From: Nocardiaceae bacterium | Lineage (GTDB): Bacteria > Actinomycetota > Actinomycetes > Mycobacteriales > Mycobacteriaceae | Assembly (NCBI GenBank): GCA_021372355.1 | Contig: JAJFUQ010000007.1 | Location: forward strand, 40,300 to 104,299 | Direction of reading: 5' to 3' | DNA: 64,000 nucleotides | Shown here: piece after piece, positions 54,302-62,117 of the stretch | Numbering within the stretch: position 1 is the first letter of the stretch | Layout of the letters: the number at the start of each line of letters is the position of its first letter | The notes under the pieces: generated by a model | Databases searched by the model: none | Told to the model about the DNA's origin: nothing | The model's input: only the letters and a program-made list of their open reading frames with translations | Made by a program: the position numbers and the translations under genes

Positions 54302-54982
54302 ATGTCTGGACGTGAACAACCAGGGCCTGGCGCTATCTCTGAGCCGGGGACCGGGTACACCTCCAACCCGTACGAGCCTTATGCGGCGCCGAGTCAGAAC
54401 ACCGAGCAATTGTCGACGGCGGAGTACCAGCCGCCGCAGTGGGGCTACACCTCCGCGCCGGTGACGCCGCCCTACGGCGAGGAATTGCCGCTGGAGGCGA
54501 CGCAGGCGCCGCCCCCGCCACCGGCACAGCCCGAAGAACCCCAGCCGCCGGGACCGCGCGGTTCGATGTGGCCGTGGATTGTCGCGGCCATCGCCGTGCT
54601 CGCGCTGGCGATCTTCGGGTCGGCCGGCGCCTACCTCGCGTCGGTCAGTTCCGACCTCAACAACGACGCAAAGTTCGACACCACGATCGTGTCCGCGCCG
54701 GTGCCGAAGTCGACGGCGCCCGCGAAGCCGACCTTCGTGCCGCGGTTCGTCGCGTTCTCCGGAACGATCCAGTCGAACGACGGCACCACGCTGGTCATCG
54801 CGCCGAAGGACGGCTCGGCGGCGGTCACCGTCGTGACCAACGCGCAGACGCAGGTCCTGCTCGGCGGAGGCCAGGGTGTCTCGGCGTTCAAGGCGGGCGA
54901 CGGAGTGTTCGTCCAAGGTTCCACGCAGCAGGACGGAAAGGTCATGGCCCGCATGATCATCGGTTCTCTGTTTGGGAACTAG
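54302..54982 (+). CDS. Membrane-anchored protein with DUF5666-like OB domain
   Basis: 226 residues. A disordered Pro/Gln/Tyr-rich cytoplasmic part (1-85, with NPYEPYAAPSQN and a proline run) precedes one helix (about 89-112, WPWIVAAIAVLALAIFGSAGAYL). An outer beta domain (145-226) follows: FSGTIQSNDGTTLVIAPKDGSAAVTVVTNAQTQ, with FKAGDGVFVQGSTQQDGKVMARMI, a DUF5666-like OB fold. Function unknown. Confidence 0.78.
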   Translation: MSGREQPGPGAISEPGTGYTSNPYEPYAAPSQNTEQLSTAEYQPPQWGYTSAPVTPPYGEELPLEATQAPPPPPAQPEEPQPPGPRGSMWPWIVAAIAVLALAIFGSAGAYLASVSSDLNNDAKFDTTIVSAPVPKSTAPAKPTFVPRFVAFSGTIQSNDGTTLVIAPKDGSAAVTVVTNAQTQVLLGGGQGVSAFKAGDGVFVQGSTQQDGKVMARMIIGSLFGN

Positions 54983-55026
54983 GAGATGTCGTGCGTTCAA
55001 TAGACCGATCAACCTCGACGACTAGC

Positions 55027-55032
55027 TAGGGT
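55027..55032 (+). promoter_or_regulatory. -10 element of the Rv0383c-like gene
   Basis: TAGGGT, 8 bases before ATG 55041; leaderless start likely. Confidence 0.35.
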
Positions 55033-55040
55033 GGCACGCG

Positions 55041-55853
55041 ATGATGGCTATGTGGTTCGGCCTGGCGGCGATTGCGTTTCTCGGCGCCGGAGCGCTGCTG
55101 TACCTTGACCGCGATCAACGTCGTCGGTTCGGTCGCGCTCGTCAGGGCTGGGCGCGTACGCACGGCTATTCGTTCAGCGTCACGATGCCGGACCTCGCCG
55201 GAAAGTGGACCCGCGCGGCGCTTGCGAAGCAGGACTATCTGAACGCGAACGACGTCGTGAATGGTGTCTACCGCAACCAGGAGTTCTTCCTGTTCGACCT
55301 CGAGGACACCACCACCGTGATCGCCGTGAGGCGGCTCGTCGACTCCGATGTCGAGATCGATTTGCGCCTGAAGTCGACGACGGCGCCGAAGGACACGGAC
55401 TTCGAGATGATCGGCGCGATCGGCGACCGGGTCATGTACTCGAATCAGCCCGAGGTCGCCCTCCGGGCCTGTGATCAGCGATTGATCAATCTCGTCCGCG
55501 CGATGCCGGACAAGCTGCACACCCTCTGGAACGAAGGTGCGTGGACGCTTGGTGTCATGGCAGTCGGTGCCGATCGGGATGCACTCGATGGAGCACTCGA
55601 CGCCGTCGCCCGCCTGAGCGGACTTCTGTACGTACTTCCGCCCAAGGCCGACGCCGAGGTACTCACCCCGCCGCGTCGACCGGACACGCTGCTGTCGAAC
55701 CCGATGCTGCGCACCACCGCACCGGTCAGCGGCCCGATGGTCTACCCCGAGATCCGCCCGAACGACCTGCCTGCCGTGACACCGGGTTCGGCGGGCGACG
55801 AGGTCGATGCCGAGCTGGCCGATGATCTCGGGATCGGAACTCCTACCCGCTGA
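55041..55853 (+). CDS. Conserved membrane-anchored protein, Rv0383c-like
   Basis: 270 residues. One N-terminal helix (about 4-22, WFGLAAIAFLGAGALLYL) is followed by a cytosolic-type domain: RRRFGRARQGWARTHGYSF, DLAGKWTRAALAKQDYLNANDVVNGVY, FFLFDLEDTTTVIAVRR, MSNQPEVALR-type segments, then a Pro-rich tail. Length, topology and place upstream of pyrE match mycobacterial Rv0383c (284 residues), a conserved protein of unknown function. Alternative starts two codons apart exist (ATGATGGCTATG). Confidence 0.82.
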   Translation: MMAMWFGLAAIAFLGAGALLYLDRDQRRRFGRARQGWARTHGYSFSVTMPDLAGKWTRAALAKQDYLNANDVVNGVYRNQEFFLFDLEDTTTVIAVRRLVDSDVEIDLRLKSTTAPKDTDFEMIGAIGDRVMYSNQPEVALRACDQRLINLVRAMPDKLHTLWNEGAWTLGVMAVGADRDALDGALDAVARLSGLLYVLPPKADAEVLTPPRRPDTLLSNPMLRTTAPVSGPMVYPEIRPNDLPAVTPGSAGDEVDAELADDLGIGTPTR

Positions 55854-55886
55854 CGTTGTCGGTACGCCGGGTGATGTTTCGGCGGC

Positions 55887-55892
55887 TATGGT
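55887..55892 (+). promoter_or_regulatory. -10 element of the SDR gene
   Basis: TATGGT, 6 bases before ATG 55899; leaderless start likely. Confidence 0.45.
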
Positions 55893-55898
55893 GGCCGC

Positions 55899-56681
55899 AT
55901 GGCATCGACTTCCAGGCGCCCGGTTGCGCTCGTCACGGGTCCCACGTCGGGCATCGGCGCGGGTTTCGCCGACCGGCTCGCGTCGCGCGGCTATGACTTG
56001 GTGCTCGTCGCGCGCAACGAAGCGCGGATGCACGACCTGGCCGCCGATCTCAAGCGTCAGTACGGTGCCCGTTCGGAGGTCCTCGTTGCGGATCTCGCGA
56101 GTGCAGACGGGCGCGCTGGAGTCGAAAAGCGGCTTGCCGAAGGCGTGCAGTTCCTGGTGAACAATGCCGGTTTCGGGTTGACAGGGGACTTCTGGTCCCT
56201 GTCTCCCGAGCAGTTGCAGGCCCAACTCGACGTCAATGTCACTGCCGTCCTGCAGTTCACGCGCGCCGCCCTCCCGGCGATGATGGCGTCCGCCAAGGGC
56301 GACATCATCAACGTCGCGAGCGTGGCCGGCCTCATTCCCGGCCGCGGTTCGACTTATTCGGCGTCGAAGGCGTACGTCGTCTCGTTCACTGAAGGTCTGG
56401 CGGGCGCGTTGTCCGGGACCGGTGTGCGCATCCAGGCGCTGTGCCCGGGATTGGTGCACACCGAGTTCCACGAGCGTGCCGGCCTCGAACTCGGGCGGGT
56501 GCCGAAGTCCCTCTGGCTCGATGTCGACCAGGTGGTGTCCGGGTCCCTCAACGACCTGGCCGCCGGCAAGGTCGTCTCGGTGCCGAGCTTCCAGTACAAG
56601 GCCATCACCACCGCCGCGAGGCTGGTCCCGAGGCGGGTTTCGGAGCGGTTGAGCAGTAGGGTGAAGGGCCGTAGACCGTAG
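55899..56681 (+). CDS. Short-chain dehydrogenase/reductase
   Basis: 260-residue classical SDR. The cofactor loop is VTGPTSGIGAGFADRL (TGxxxGIG), NNAGFGLTG is present, catalytic Ser is expected in INVASVAGLIPG, and YSASKAYVVSF is the YxxxK motif. An Arg after the first strand region (VARNEARM) suggests NADP(H). The substrate is unknown, possibly a ketoacyl or keto lipid. pyrE starts 16 bases downstream, so the two are probably co-transcribed. Confidence 0.92.
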   Translation: MASTSRRPVALVTGPTSGIGAGFADRLASRGYDLVLVARNEARMHDLAADLKRQYGARSEVLVADLASADGRAGVEKRLAEGVQFLVNNAGFGLTGDFWSLSPEQLQAQLDVNVTAVLQFTRAALPAMMASAKGDIINVASVAGLIPGRGSTYSASKAYVVSFTEGLAGALSGTGVRIQALCPGLVHTEFHERAGLELGRVPKSLWLDVDQVVSGSLNDLAAGKVVSVPSFQYKAITTAARLVPRRVSERLSSRVKGRRP

Positions 56682-56697
56682 ACCAGGAGGATCGATC

Positions 56698-57264
56698 ATG
56701 TCGGAGTTCACGTCGCGCCACGGCCAGTCTTCCGGCGACCGCGCGAGGCTCGCTGAACTCGTCAAGGAGCTCGCAGTCGTCCACGGTCGGGTCACGTTGT
56801 CGTCGGGCGCGGAGGCGGACTACTACGTCGACCTCCGCCGTGCCACGCTCCACCACGAGGCCGCTCCGCTCATCGGCAAGCTTCTGCGCGAGCTGACCGC
56901 GGACTGGGATTTCGACGCCGTCGGTGGTCTCACAATGGGCGCGGACCCGGTAGCGCTGTCGATGCTGCACGCGGAGGGACGTCCGCTCGACGCGTTCGTC
57001 GTCCGCAAGGCCGCGAAGGCGCACGGTATGCAGCGCCAGATCGAGGGCCCGGACATCGTCGGGAAGCGCGTGCTCGTTGTCGAAGACACCACGACCACCG
57101 GAAACTCGCCGCTCACCGCGGTCAAGGCCCTTCGCGACGCGGGTGCCACGGTCGTCGGTGTGGCGACTGTTGTAGACCGCGCGACCGGTGCCGACCAGGT
57201 CATCACCGCGGAAGGCGTTCCGTACCGCTCGCTGCTCGGTCTCGAGGATCTCGGACTGGGCTAA
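56698..57264 (+). CDS. pyrE: Orotate phosphoribosyltransferase
   Basis: 188 residues. It makes orotidine 5'-phosphate from orotate and PRPP in pyrimidine synthesis. The PRPP motif is VLVVEDTTTTGNSPLTAV; the flexible-loop segment is VVRKAAKAHGMQRQIEG, and YYVDLRRATLHHEA lies near the orotate site. AGGAGGATC precedes the ATG. Same neighbourhood as M. tuberculosis Rv0382c. The stop overlaps the convergent hypothetical gene. Confidence 0.97.
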   Translation: MSEFTSRHGQSSGDRARLAELVKELAVVHGRVTLSSGAEADYYVDLRRATLHHEAAPLIGKLLRELTADWDFDAVGGLTMGADPVALSMLHAEGRPLDAFVVRKAAKAHGMQRQIEGPDIVGKRVLVVEDTTTTGNSPLTAVKALRDAGATVVGVATVVDRATGADQVITAEGVPYRSLLGLEDLGLG

Positions 57265-57716
57265 GGCAGCAACAGCACCAGGCGCGGGTTCCGCGGGTCC
57301 ACCCGCGCCGGAACGGTCTTCCCGACCGCGATGAGGTCGCGGTCGACCGGTGACACCTCGTAGGTGAGCCGACCCTCCCGGAACTCGAGGCCAGGAACCG
57401 TGAGCGAGACGTCGAGTTCGACGAGTTCGGTGTAGCGGCCAGTGCGTTCCAACGGGCGCACGGCCTCGATGCGGGCCCAGCCCTCGAGCCCTCTGCGGCG
57501 CAATGTGCGGTCGACTTTCGGCTCGCGATTGAGAAGCAGGAATGCGATGCCGAGGCTCGATCCGAAAAGCCCGAACAAGCCCGTCGCTTGGTAGGGGATA
57601 GTGCCGCGCGGGGTGTGCGGGGCGATCCAGGCGACCCAGAACACAAGGACCAGCACGTACACAGCCGTGATGCTGAGTACGACGTGCTGAATTCGCACAT
57701 GGTTGATGTGGGGCAT
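57261..57716 (-). CDS. Membrane protein, hypothetical (DUF3592-like)
   Basis: 151 residues. Two helices (about 9-30 and 43-62) precede a beta-rich cytoplasmic part: LRRRGLEGWARIEAVRPLERTGRYTELVELDVSLTVPGLEFREGRLTYEVSPVDRDLIAVGKTVPARVDPRNPRLVLL contains the G-x-A-x-V...VPV-x-VDP-x-NP pattern of DUF3592-like proteins. It may correspond to the position of Rv0381c. ATG 57716 with a -10 7 bases upstream. Function unknown. Confidence 0.75.
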   Translation of the reverse strand: MPHINHVRIQHVVLSITAVYVLVLVFWVAWIAPHTPRGTIPYQATGLFGLFGSSLGIAFLLLNREPKVDRTLRRRGLEGWARIEAVRPLERTGRYTELVELDVSLTVPGLEFREGRLTYEVSPVDRDLIAVGKTVPARVDPRNPRLVLLLP

Positions 57717-57723
57717 CAGTTCC

Positions 57724-57737
57724 AGACTAGTTAGTGT
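57724..57737. promoter_or_regulatory. Back-to-back divergent -10 elements
   Basis: Minus-strand TAGTCT (57724-57729) lies 7 bases before ATG 57716, and plus-strand TAGTGT (57732-57737) lies 8 bases before GTG 57746. Two bases separate them, so polymerase binding should be mutually exclusive. Confidence 0.4.
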
Positions 57738-57745
57738 TTCGAACC

Positions 57746-58396
57746 GTGGAATCGATCGAAGTTGGCCCCACCGAGTGGGGCGACGGCATGCACGGCGTCG
57801 GGCCGTGGGAGGGCCAGCTTCCGGCTGACCCACGTTTCGATCCGGTGCTGCTTGCGGAAGGCGACCGCCGCAACGTCGTCGATGCGTACCGATACTGGTC
57901 GCGCGAGGCGATCGTCGCCGATATCGACACCCGTAGGCATCCGTTCCACGTCGCGATCGAGAACTTCGGGCACGACGCGAACATCGGCACCGTCGTGCGG
58001 ACCGCGAACGCGTTCGCCGCGGCCGCGGTCCACATCGTCGGCCGCCGCCGGTGGAATCGCCGCGGTGCGATGGTCACCGACCGCTACCAGCACATCGAGC
58101 ACCATCCGGACGTGGAGTCGTTGCTGACCTGGGCGGATAAGAACCGACTGGCGGTCGTCGCGGTCGACAACACCCCGGGATCGGTGCCGATCGAACGGTT
58201 CGATTTCCCGCGTGAATGCCTGCTGCTGTTCGGCCAGGAAGGTCCGGGAATCACCGAGGCGGCGGCGCACGGCGCGATTGCCACGGTGTCGATCGCGAGC
58301 TTCGGTTCGACGCGCAGCATCAATGCCGGCGTTGCCGCCGGGATTGCGATGCACTCGTGGATTCGGCAGCACGCGGACTTGTCGAAGTCCTGGTGA
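57746..58396 (+). CDS. SpoU/TrmH-family RNA 2'-O-methyltransferase
   Basis: 216 residues from GTG 57746. The SPOUT knot motifs are FGHDANIGTVVRTANAF (motif 1, with catalytic Arg), LLFGQEGPGITEAA (motif 2) and RSINAGVAAGIAMHSW (motif 3). It methylates tRNA or rRNA ribose; the exact site is unknown. It resembles M. tuberculosis Rv0380c and has an N-terminal extension of about 40 residues (GVGPWEGQLPADPRFDP). A GTG four codons upstream is an alternative start. It ends 1 base from the convergent DedA stop. Confidence 0.9.
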   Translation: MESIEVGPTEWGDGMHGVGPWEGQLPADPRFDPVLLAEGDRRNVVDAYRYWSREAIVADIDTRRHPFHVAIENFGHDANIGTVVRTANAFAAAAVHIVGRRRWNRRGAMVTDRYQHIEHHPDVESLLTWADKNRLAVVAVDNTPGSVPIERFDFPRECLLLFGQEGPGITEAAAHGAIATVSIASFGSTRSINAGVAAGIAMHSWIRQHADLSKSW

Positions 58397-58397
58397 G

Positions 58398-59069
58398 TCA
58401 GTCCAACGCCTCGAACTCGTCGACCTCTTCGGTCTCCTTGCGCATCTCCTGCGCGTAGTGCCGGATGCCGAGCACGGTGGCCACCACGAGGACAGCGAAC
58501 ATTCCGGCCAGGACAGTAGGCATGAGCCACTCCACCTGCTCGAGGAACTCGCCCGAGTAGAAGCCCAGCAGCAGCAGAACCGGGGCCCAGACGATCGCTC
58601 CGACAGTGGAGGCGACCGTGAACATGCGGTGGTCCATCTTGGCGGCACCGGCGACCATCGGGCACAGCGTGCGCACCCACGGAATCCACCGCGACACCAT
58701 GACCGCGATGAAGCCATGCCGTTCCAGCATGTGTTTGATCCGAATCAGGCGCTCGGCAGTGAGGTACTTGCTGCCCTTCCGGGCGGTCAGGTGGGAGCCC
58801 GCGCGTCGACCGATGACGTACCCGACCTGGTTTCCCGCGATTGCCGCGATCATCGCGCCGAGGGCCAACGTCCACACCTGCTGCGGTGCGTGATGTGCGG
58901 CCAGGACGATGCCCGCGGTGATGAGCAGCGAGTCGCCCGGGAGGAACAGGCCGATGATGAGCGCGCATTCGAGAAAGACGAACGTCATGACGATCAGCCA
59001 GACCACCATGGGTCCGGCATTGCTCAGGAGATCGCTCCGCATTGCGAGCGAGTCACTTGCCCAAATCAT
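58398..59069 (-). CDS. DedA-family membrane protein (second of a pair)
   Basis: 223 residues. DedA/SNARE-associated family: LFLPGDSLLITAGIVLA (acidic re-entrant motif), GNQVGYVIGRRAG, and RWIPWVRTLCPMVAGAAKM with the conserved Arg and Gly. Members are implicated as undecaprenyl-phosphate or lipid flippases needing proton motive force. The start is only 5 bases after the stop of the preceding DedA gene, so translation is likely coupled. Confidence 0.92.
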   Translation of the reverse strand: MIWASDSLAMRSDLLSNAGPMVVWLIVMTFVFLECALIIGLFLPGDSLLITAGIVLAAHHAPQQVWTLALGAMIAAIAGNQVGYVIGRRAGSHLTARKGSKYLTAERLIRIKHMLERHGFIAVMVSRWIPWVRTLCPMVAGAAKMDHRMFTVASTVGAIVWAPVLLLLGFYSGEFLEQVEWLMPTVLAGMFAVLVVATVLGIRHYAQEMRKETEEVDEFEALD

Positions 59070-59074
59070 CGGGC

Positions 59075-59782
59075 TTACTCTTCGGTGGCCGGCTCGGCCT
59101 CTTCGTCGAGGGGAACCAACTTCCGGCCGGCGCGCCAGCGCTGGAACAGATGGATGATCGCGGGCAGGACCGACACCACCACGATGAGCAGGAAGATCGG
59201 CTCGATGTACTTCGGGTTGATGACCGAGCCGAGCAGGTAGCCCAGCAATGTGACACCGCCACCCCAGGCGATGCCACCGATGATGTCGTAGACCAGGAAC
59301 TTGCGGTAGGTCATCTGGGAGACGCCGGCGAGCACCGGTGTGAACGTCCGCACAATCGGCACAAAGCGGGCCAGAATGATCGTCTTCGGCCCGTACTTCT
59401 CGAAGAATGCGTGCGTCTCGGTGACGTATTTCTTCTTGAAGAAGCGACCGTCTTCTTTGTCGAAAATTCGGGGACCGATCAAGCGGCCGATCAGATACGA
59501 GGTGTTGTCACCGAGAACGGCAACGATCGGGACGAGGATCAGCAGCGTCCAGATCGATACCGGAGGGTTCTCGGTGTGGGCGAGAAAACCGCCCGTGAAC
59601 AGCAACGAGTCACCTGGCAGGATCGGAAACAGCAATCCGGTCTCGATGTAGACGATGACGAGGATCGCGGGAAGGACGAGCGATGCGAACGGGCCATCGT
59701 TGGTCAACAGGTACATCGGATCTAGGAACTGCGGCAAAAGCGCAAGATTTGTCACGGTATCCGGGGCTGCCAGCAGACTCAC
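59075..59782 (-). CDS. DedA-family membrane protein (first of a pair)
   Basis: 235 residues from GTG 59782 (GTG 59755 is an alternative). Features are ETGLLFPILPGDSLLFTGG, GDNTSYLIGRLIGPRI and RFVPIVRTFTPVLAGVSQM. It shares the family signatures with the downstream paralogue but has a different C terminus (acidic EEAEPATEE), as in the mycobacterial Rv0364 neighbourhood. A -10 TAAGGT lies 7 bases upstream. Confidence 0.92.
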   Translation of the reverse strand: MSLLAAPDTVTNLALLPQFLDPMYLLTNDGPFASLVLPAILVIVYIETGLLFPILPGDSLLFTGGFLAHTENPPVSIWTLLILVPIVAVLGDNTSYLIGRLIGPRIFDKEDGRFFKKKYVTETHAFFEKYGPKTIILARFVPIVRTFTPVLAGVSQMTYRKFLVYDIIGGIAWGGGVTLLGYLLGSVINPKYIEPIFLLIVVVSVLPAIIHLFQRWRAGRKLVPLDEEAEPATEE

Positions 59783-59789
59783 CCCATAA

Positions 59790-59795
59790 ACCTTA
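59790..59795 (-). promoter_or_regulatory. -10 element of the DedA pair
   Basis: TAAGGT on the minus strand, 7 bases before GTG 59782; leaderless start likely. Confidence 0.4.
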
Positions 59796-59856
59796 CTGGC
59801 GTGAAACGGCCGACGCGCCCAGACGCCGTCGCCTGTGACCTCTTTGATGACCCATG

Positions 59857-60813
59857 TCACCAAGTTCCGGAGGCGCGCGCATAACGCCGCGCTAGCACTC
59901 GTAGGTACTCGACGAGTTCGGCCGGCGATTCGACCTGAAAGTCCATTCCGAGCATCCCGATCCACACCGCGACGATCTCGAGGCTGTCGCCGCCGGTGAC
60001 CAGGACCGACCGACCGTCGGGCCGGGTCTCGACGACCCCCACGGCGGGGTTGATCCGGGCGAGGACCTCATCGGCAGACGCGTCGATGACGAGCCGAGCA
60101 TGTACCGACCAGCCGGTGCGCGCGACCTCACGGACGACGAGCTCGGTGAGATCGCCGGGGAGTGCGGCCGGATGGAAGGTCCCGCCGCCGGGGACGCGCA
60201 AGGTCAGCCAGTCGACCCGGTACGGCGCCCACACCGCGGTCACGGGGTCGCGGCCGACGACGAACCAGCGGCGCTGCCACGCCACCAGCCGGTAGGGCTC
60301 GATCTCGACTCGCTCGTCGTCGCGGTAGAACGCGCGCAGACGACGTTGGTCGCGAATGGCGGCGGCGATCTCGGTGAGCACCGCGGGCTCGACTGCCGGG
60401 TCCTCGACATTCGAGTCGGTATTGACCGGACCCGTGGCGGTCGCATCGCGAAGCGAGGCCAGTTGGCGGCGCAGGCGGTCCGGGAGAACGTGTTCGAGCT
60501 TCGCCAGCGCGCGGGTACCGGTTTCTTCAAACCCGGACACACCGGTGACCGTACGAAGTCCGACGGCGACCGCGACCGCCTCCTCGTCGTCGAGAAGCAG
60601 GGGCGGGAGTTTGGCGCCGACGCCGAGCCGGTAGTGACCGGCCGGTCCGCGCACGCCGTCGACCGGGTATCCCAGTTCGCGCAGGCGGTTGACGTCGTTG
60701 CGCACCGTCCGCTCGGTCACTTCGAGCCGTTCCGCGAGCTCGGGTGCGGTCCACTCGACGCGCGCTTGCAGCAGGCCGAGCAGCTGGAGCACCCGCCCCG
60801 AAGTTTTCTTCAC
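59857..60813 (-). CDS. WYL-domain (YafY-type) transcriptional regulator
   Basis: 318 residues. The N-terminal HTH (about 5-60) is GRVLQLLGLLQARVEWTAPELAERLEVTERTVRNDVNRLRELGYPVDG. A WYL domain follows (about 140-220: RRLRAFYRDDERVEIEPYRLVAWQRRWFVVGRD), then a WCX C-terminal extension (ADEVLARINPAVGVVE). WYL domains bind small ligands or nucleic acid ends. The GTG start at 60813 is set by the HTH. It is divergent from the epoxide hydrolase, with a 20-bp palindrome between them. Confidence 0.92.
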   Translation of the reverse strand: MKKTSGRVLQLLGLLQARVEWTAPELAERLEVTERTVRNDVNRLRELGYPVDGVRGPAGHYRLGVGAKLPPLLLDDEEAVAVAVGLRTVTGVSGFEETGTRALAKLEHVLPDRLRRQLASLRDATATGPVNTDSNVEDPAVEPAVLTEIAAAIRDQRRLRAFYRDDERVEIEPYRLVAWQRRWFVVGRDPVTAVWAPYRVDWLTLRVPGGGTFHPAALPGDLTELVVREVARTGWSVHARLVIDASADEVLARINPAVGVVETRPDGRSVLVTGGDSLEIVAVWIGMLGMDFQVESPAELVEYLRVLARRYARASGTW

Positions 60814-60833
60814 ACGTGCGATTAAACCGGAAA

Positions 60834-60853
60834 GAACCGTTCCGGAATGGTTC
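60834..60853. promoter_or_regulatory. 20-bp palindromic operator candidate
   Basis: GAACCGTTCCGGAATGGTTC: 9 of 10 positions in each half are symmetric, around TTCCGGAA. It lies in the 93-bp gap between the WYL regulator and the epoxide hydrolase. Confidence 0.55.
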
Positions 60854-60906
60854 GTAGAGTCAGTTTCATCAGGCCGAACCGCCCACCACGAAAGGCTCTT
60901 CGAACA

Positions 60907-62022
60907 ATGAACGCGCAGATCACCCCCTTCGTCATCGAAACCTCGCAGGCCGACCTCGACGACCTGCGCGAGCGCCTCGATCGCACCCGGTTCGCGCCGG
61001 CGGTGCCCGGGGACTCGTGGACCTACGGAACGCCGGAGGCCTATCTGCGGAAGATGGTCGACGACTGGAAGACCTTCGACTGGCGGGCCGTCGAAGCGCG
61101 GCTCAACCAGTACTCCGGCTTCATCACCGAGATCGAGGGCCAGCGGATCCACTTCCTGCATGTCCGGTCGAAGCACGAAGACGCGACGCCGTTGCTCCTC
61201 GCGCACACCTACCCGGGCTCGATCCTCGATTTCCTCGACATGATCTCCCCGCTCGTCGACCCGGAGGCGCACGGCGGAAGTGCGTCGGATGCGTTCCATC
61301 TCGTCATTCCGTCCATGCCGGGATTCGGCTGGTCCACGCCGGTCGCCGACACCGGGTGGACGATGCGCCGGGTCGCGACCGCTTACGACGTCCTCATGCG
61401 CCGGCTCGGCTATGACTCGTACGGCATCCACGGCAGTGATGGCGGTGCGATGATCGGCCGCGAACTCGCGATCCTCGATCCGGAGGGCTTCCAAGGTGCG
61501 CACGTGTTGCACCTGTTCTCGTTCCCGTCCGGCGACCCGGCGGAATTCGAGGGCTTCGGACCGAAGGAGTACGCCGCGCTCGAGCACATGCAGTGGTTCC
61601 AGTCGGTCGGCGGCTACAACCAGATGAATGGCACTCGCCCGCAGACCGTCGCGGCCGCTTTGGCTGACTCACCGGTCGGGATGCTGGCGTACAGCGAACT
61701 GTTCGAGAGTTTCGGCAACGGCACCAGCCTCGTTCGTCCCGACCAGGTGCTCGCCCAGGTCACGCTGTATTGGCTGACCAACACCTACGGTTCGGCGGCG
61801 CGCTACCACTACGAGGAATCGCACGCGGGTGCCGAGCCGGCGGTCAGTACGGGCCGGATCGGCGTCGCGGTGTTCAAGGACGACTTCCAGACGATTCGGT
61901 CCCTCGCCGAACGGGATAACAAGCGCATCGAGCATTGGTCGGAGTTCGGCCGGGGCGGTCACTTCGCCGCGATGGAGGTGCCCGAGGACGTCGTTGCAGA
62001 CCTGCGGGTGTTCTTCGCCTGA
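60907..62022 (+). CDS. Epoxide hydrolase (EHN-type alpha/beta hydrolase)
   Basis: 371 residues. The N-terminal epoxide hydrolase domain (about 1-105) is ITPFVIETSQADLDDLRERLDRTRF...WTYGTPEAYLRKMVDDW, covering the tunnel. The alpha/beta core has an HTYPGS oxyanion segment, IHGSDGGAMIG with the nucleophilic Asp (GSDGG), a late FKDDF acid region and RGGHFAAME with the catalytic His. It opens epoxides of lipids or xenobiotics. ATG 60907 has a GAAAGG 10-15 bases upstream. Probably controlled by the divergent WYL protein. Confidence 0.93.
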   Translation: MNAQITPFVIETSQADLDDLRERLDRTRFAPAVPGDSWTYGTPEAYLRKMVDDWKTFDWRAVEARLNQYSGFITEIEGQRIHFLHVRSKHEDATPLLLAHTYPGSILDFLDMISPLVDPEAHGGSASDAFHLVIPSMPGFGWSTPVADTGWTMRRVATAYDVLMRRLGYDSYGIHGSDGGAMIGRELAILDPEGFQGAHVLHLFSFPSGDPAEFEGFGPKEYAALEHMQWFQSVGGYNQMNGTRPQTVAAALADSPVGMLAYSELFESFGNGTSLVRPDQVLAQVTLYWLTNTYGSAARYHYEESHAGAEPAVSTGRIGVAVFKDDFQTIRSLAERDNKRIEHWSEFGRGGHFAAMEVPEDVVADLRVFFA

Positions 62023-62117
62023 CGGTCCGGGACTCCCTAGGCGGTGATCTATGCCATTTGGTCTCGGGCTGCCATAGGGTGTAACCGATCGAAGTCCCCT
62101 AGCGGAGGAAGTCAGAA

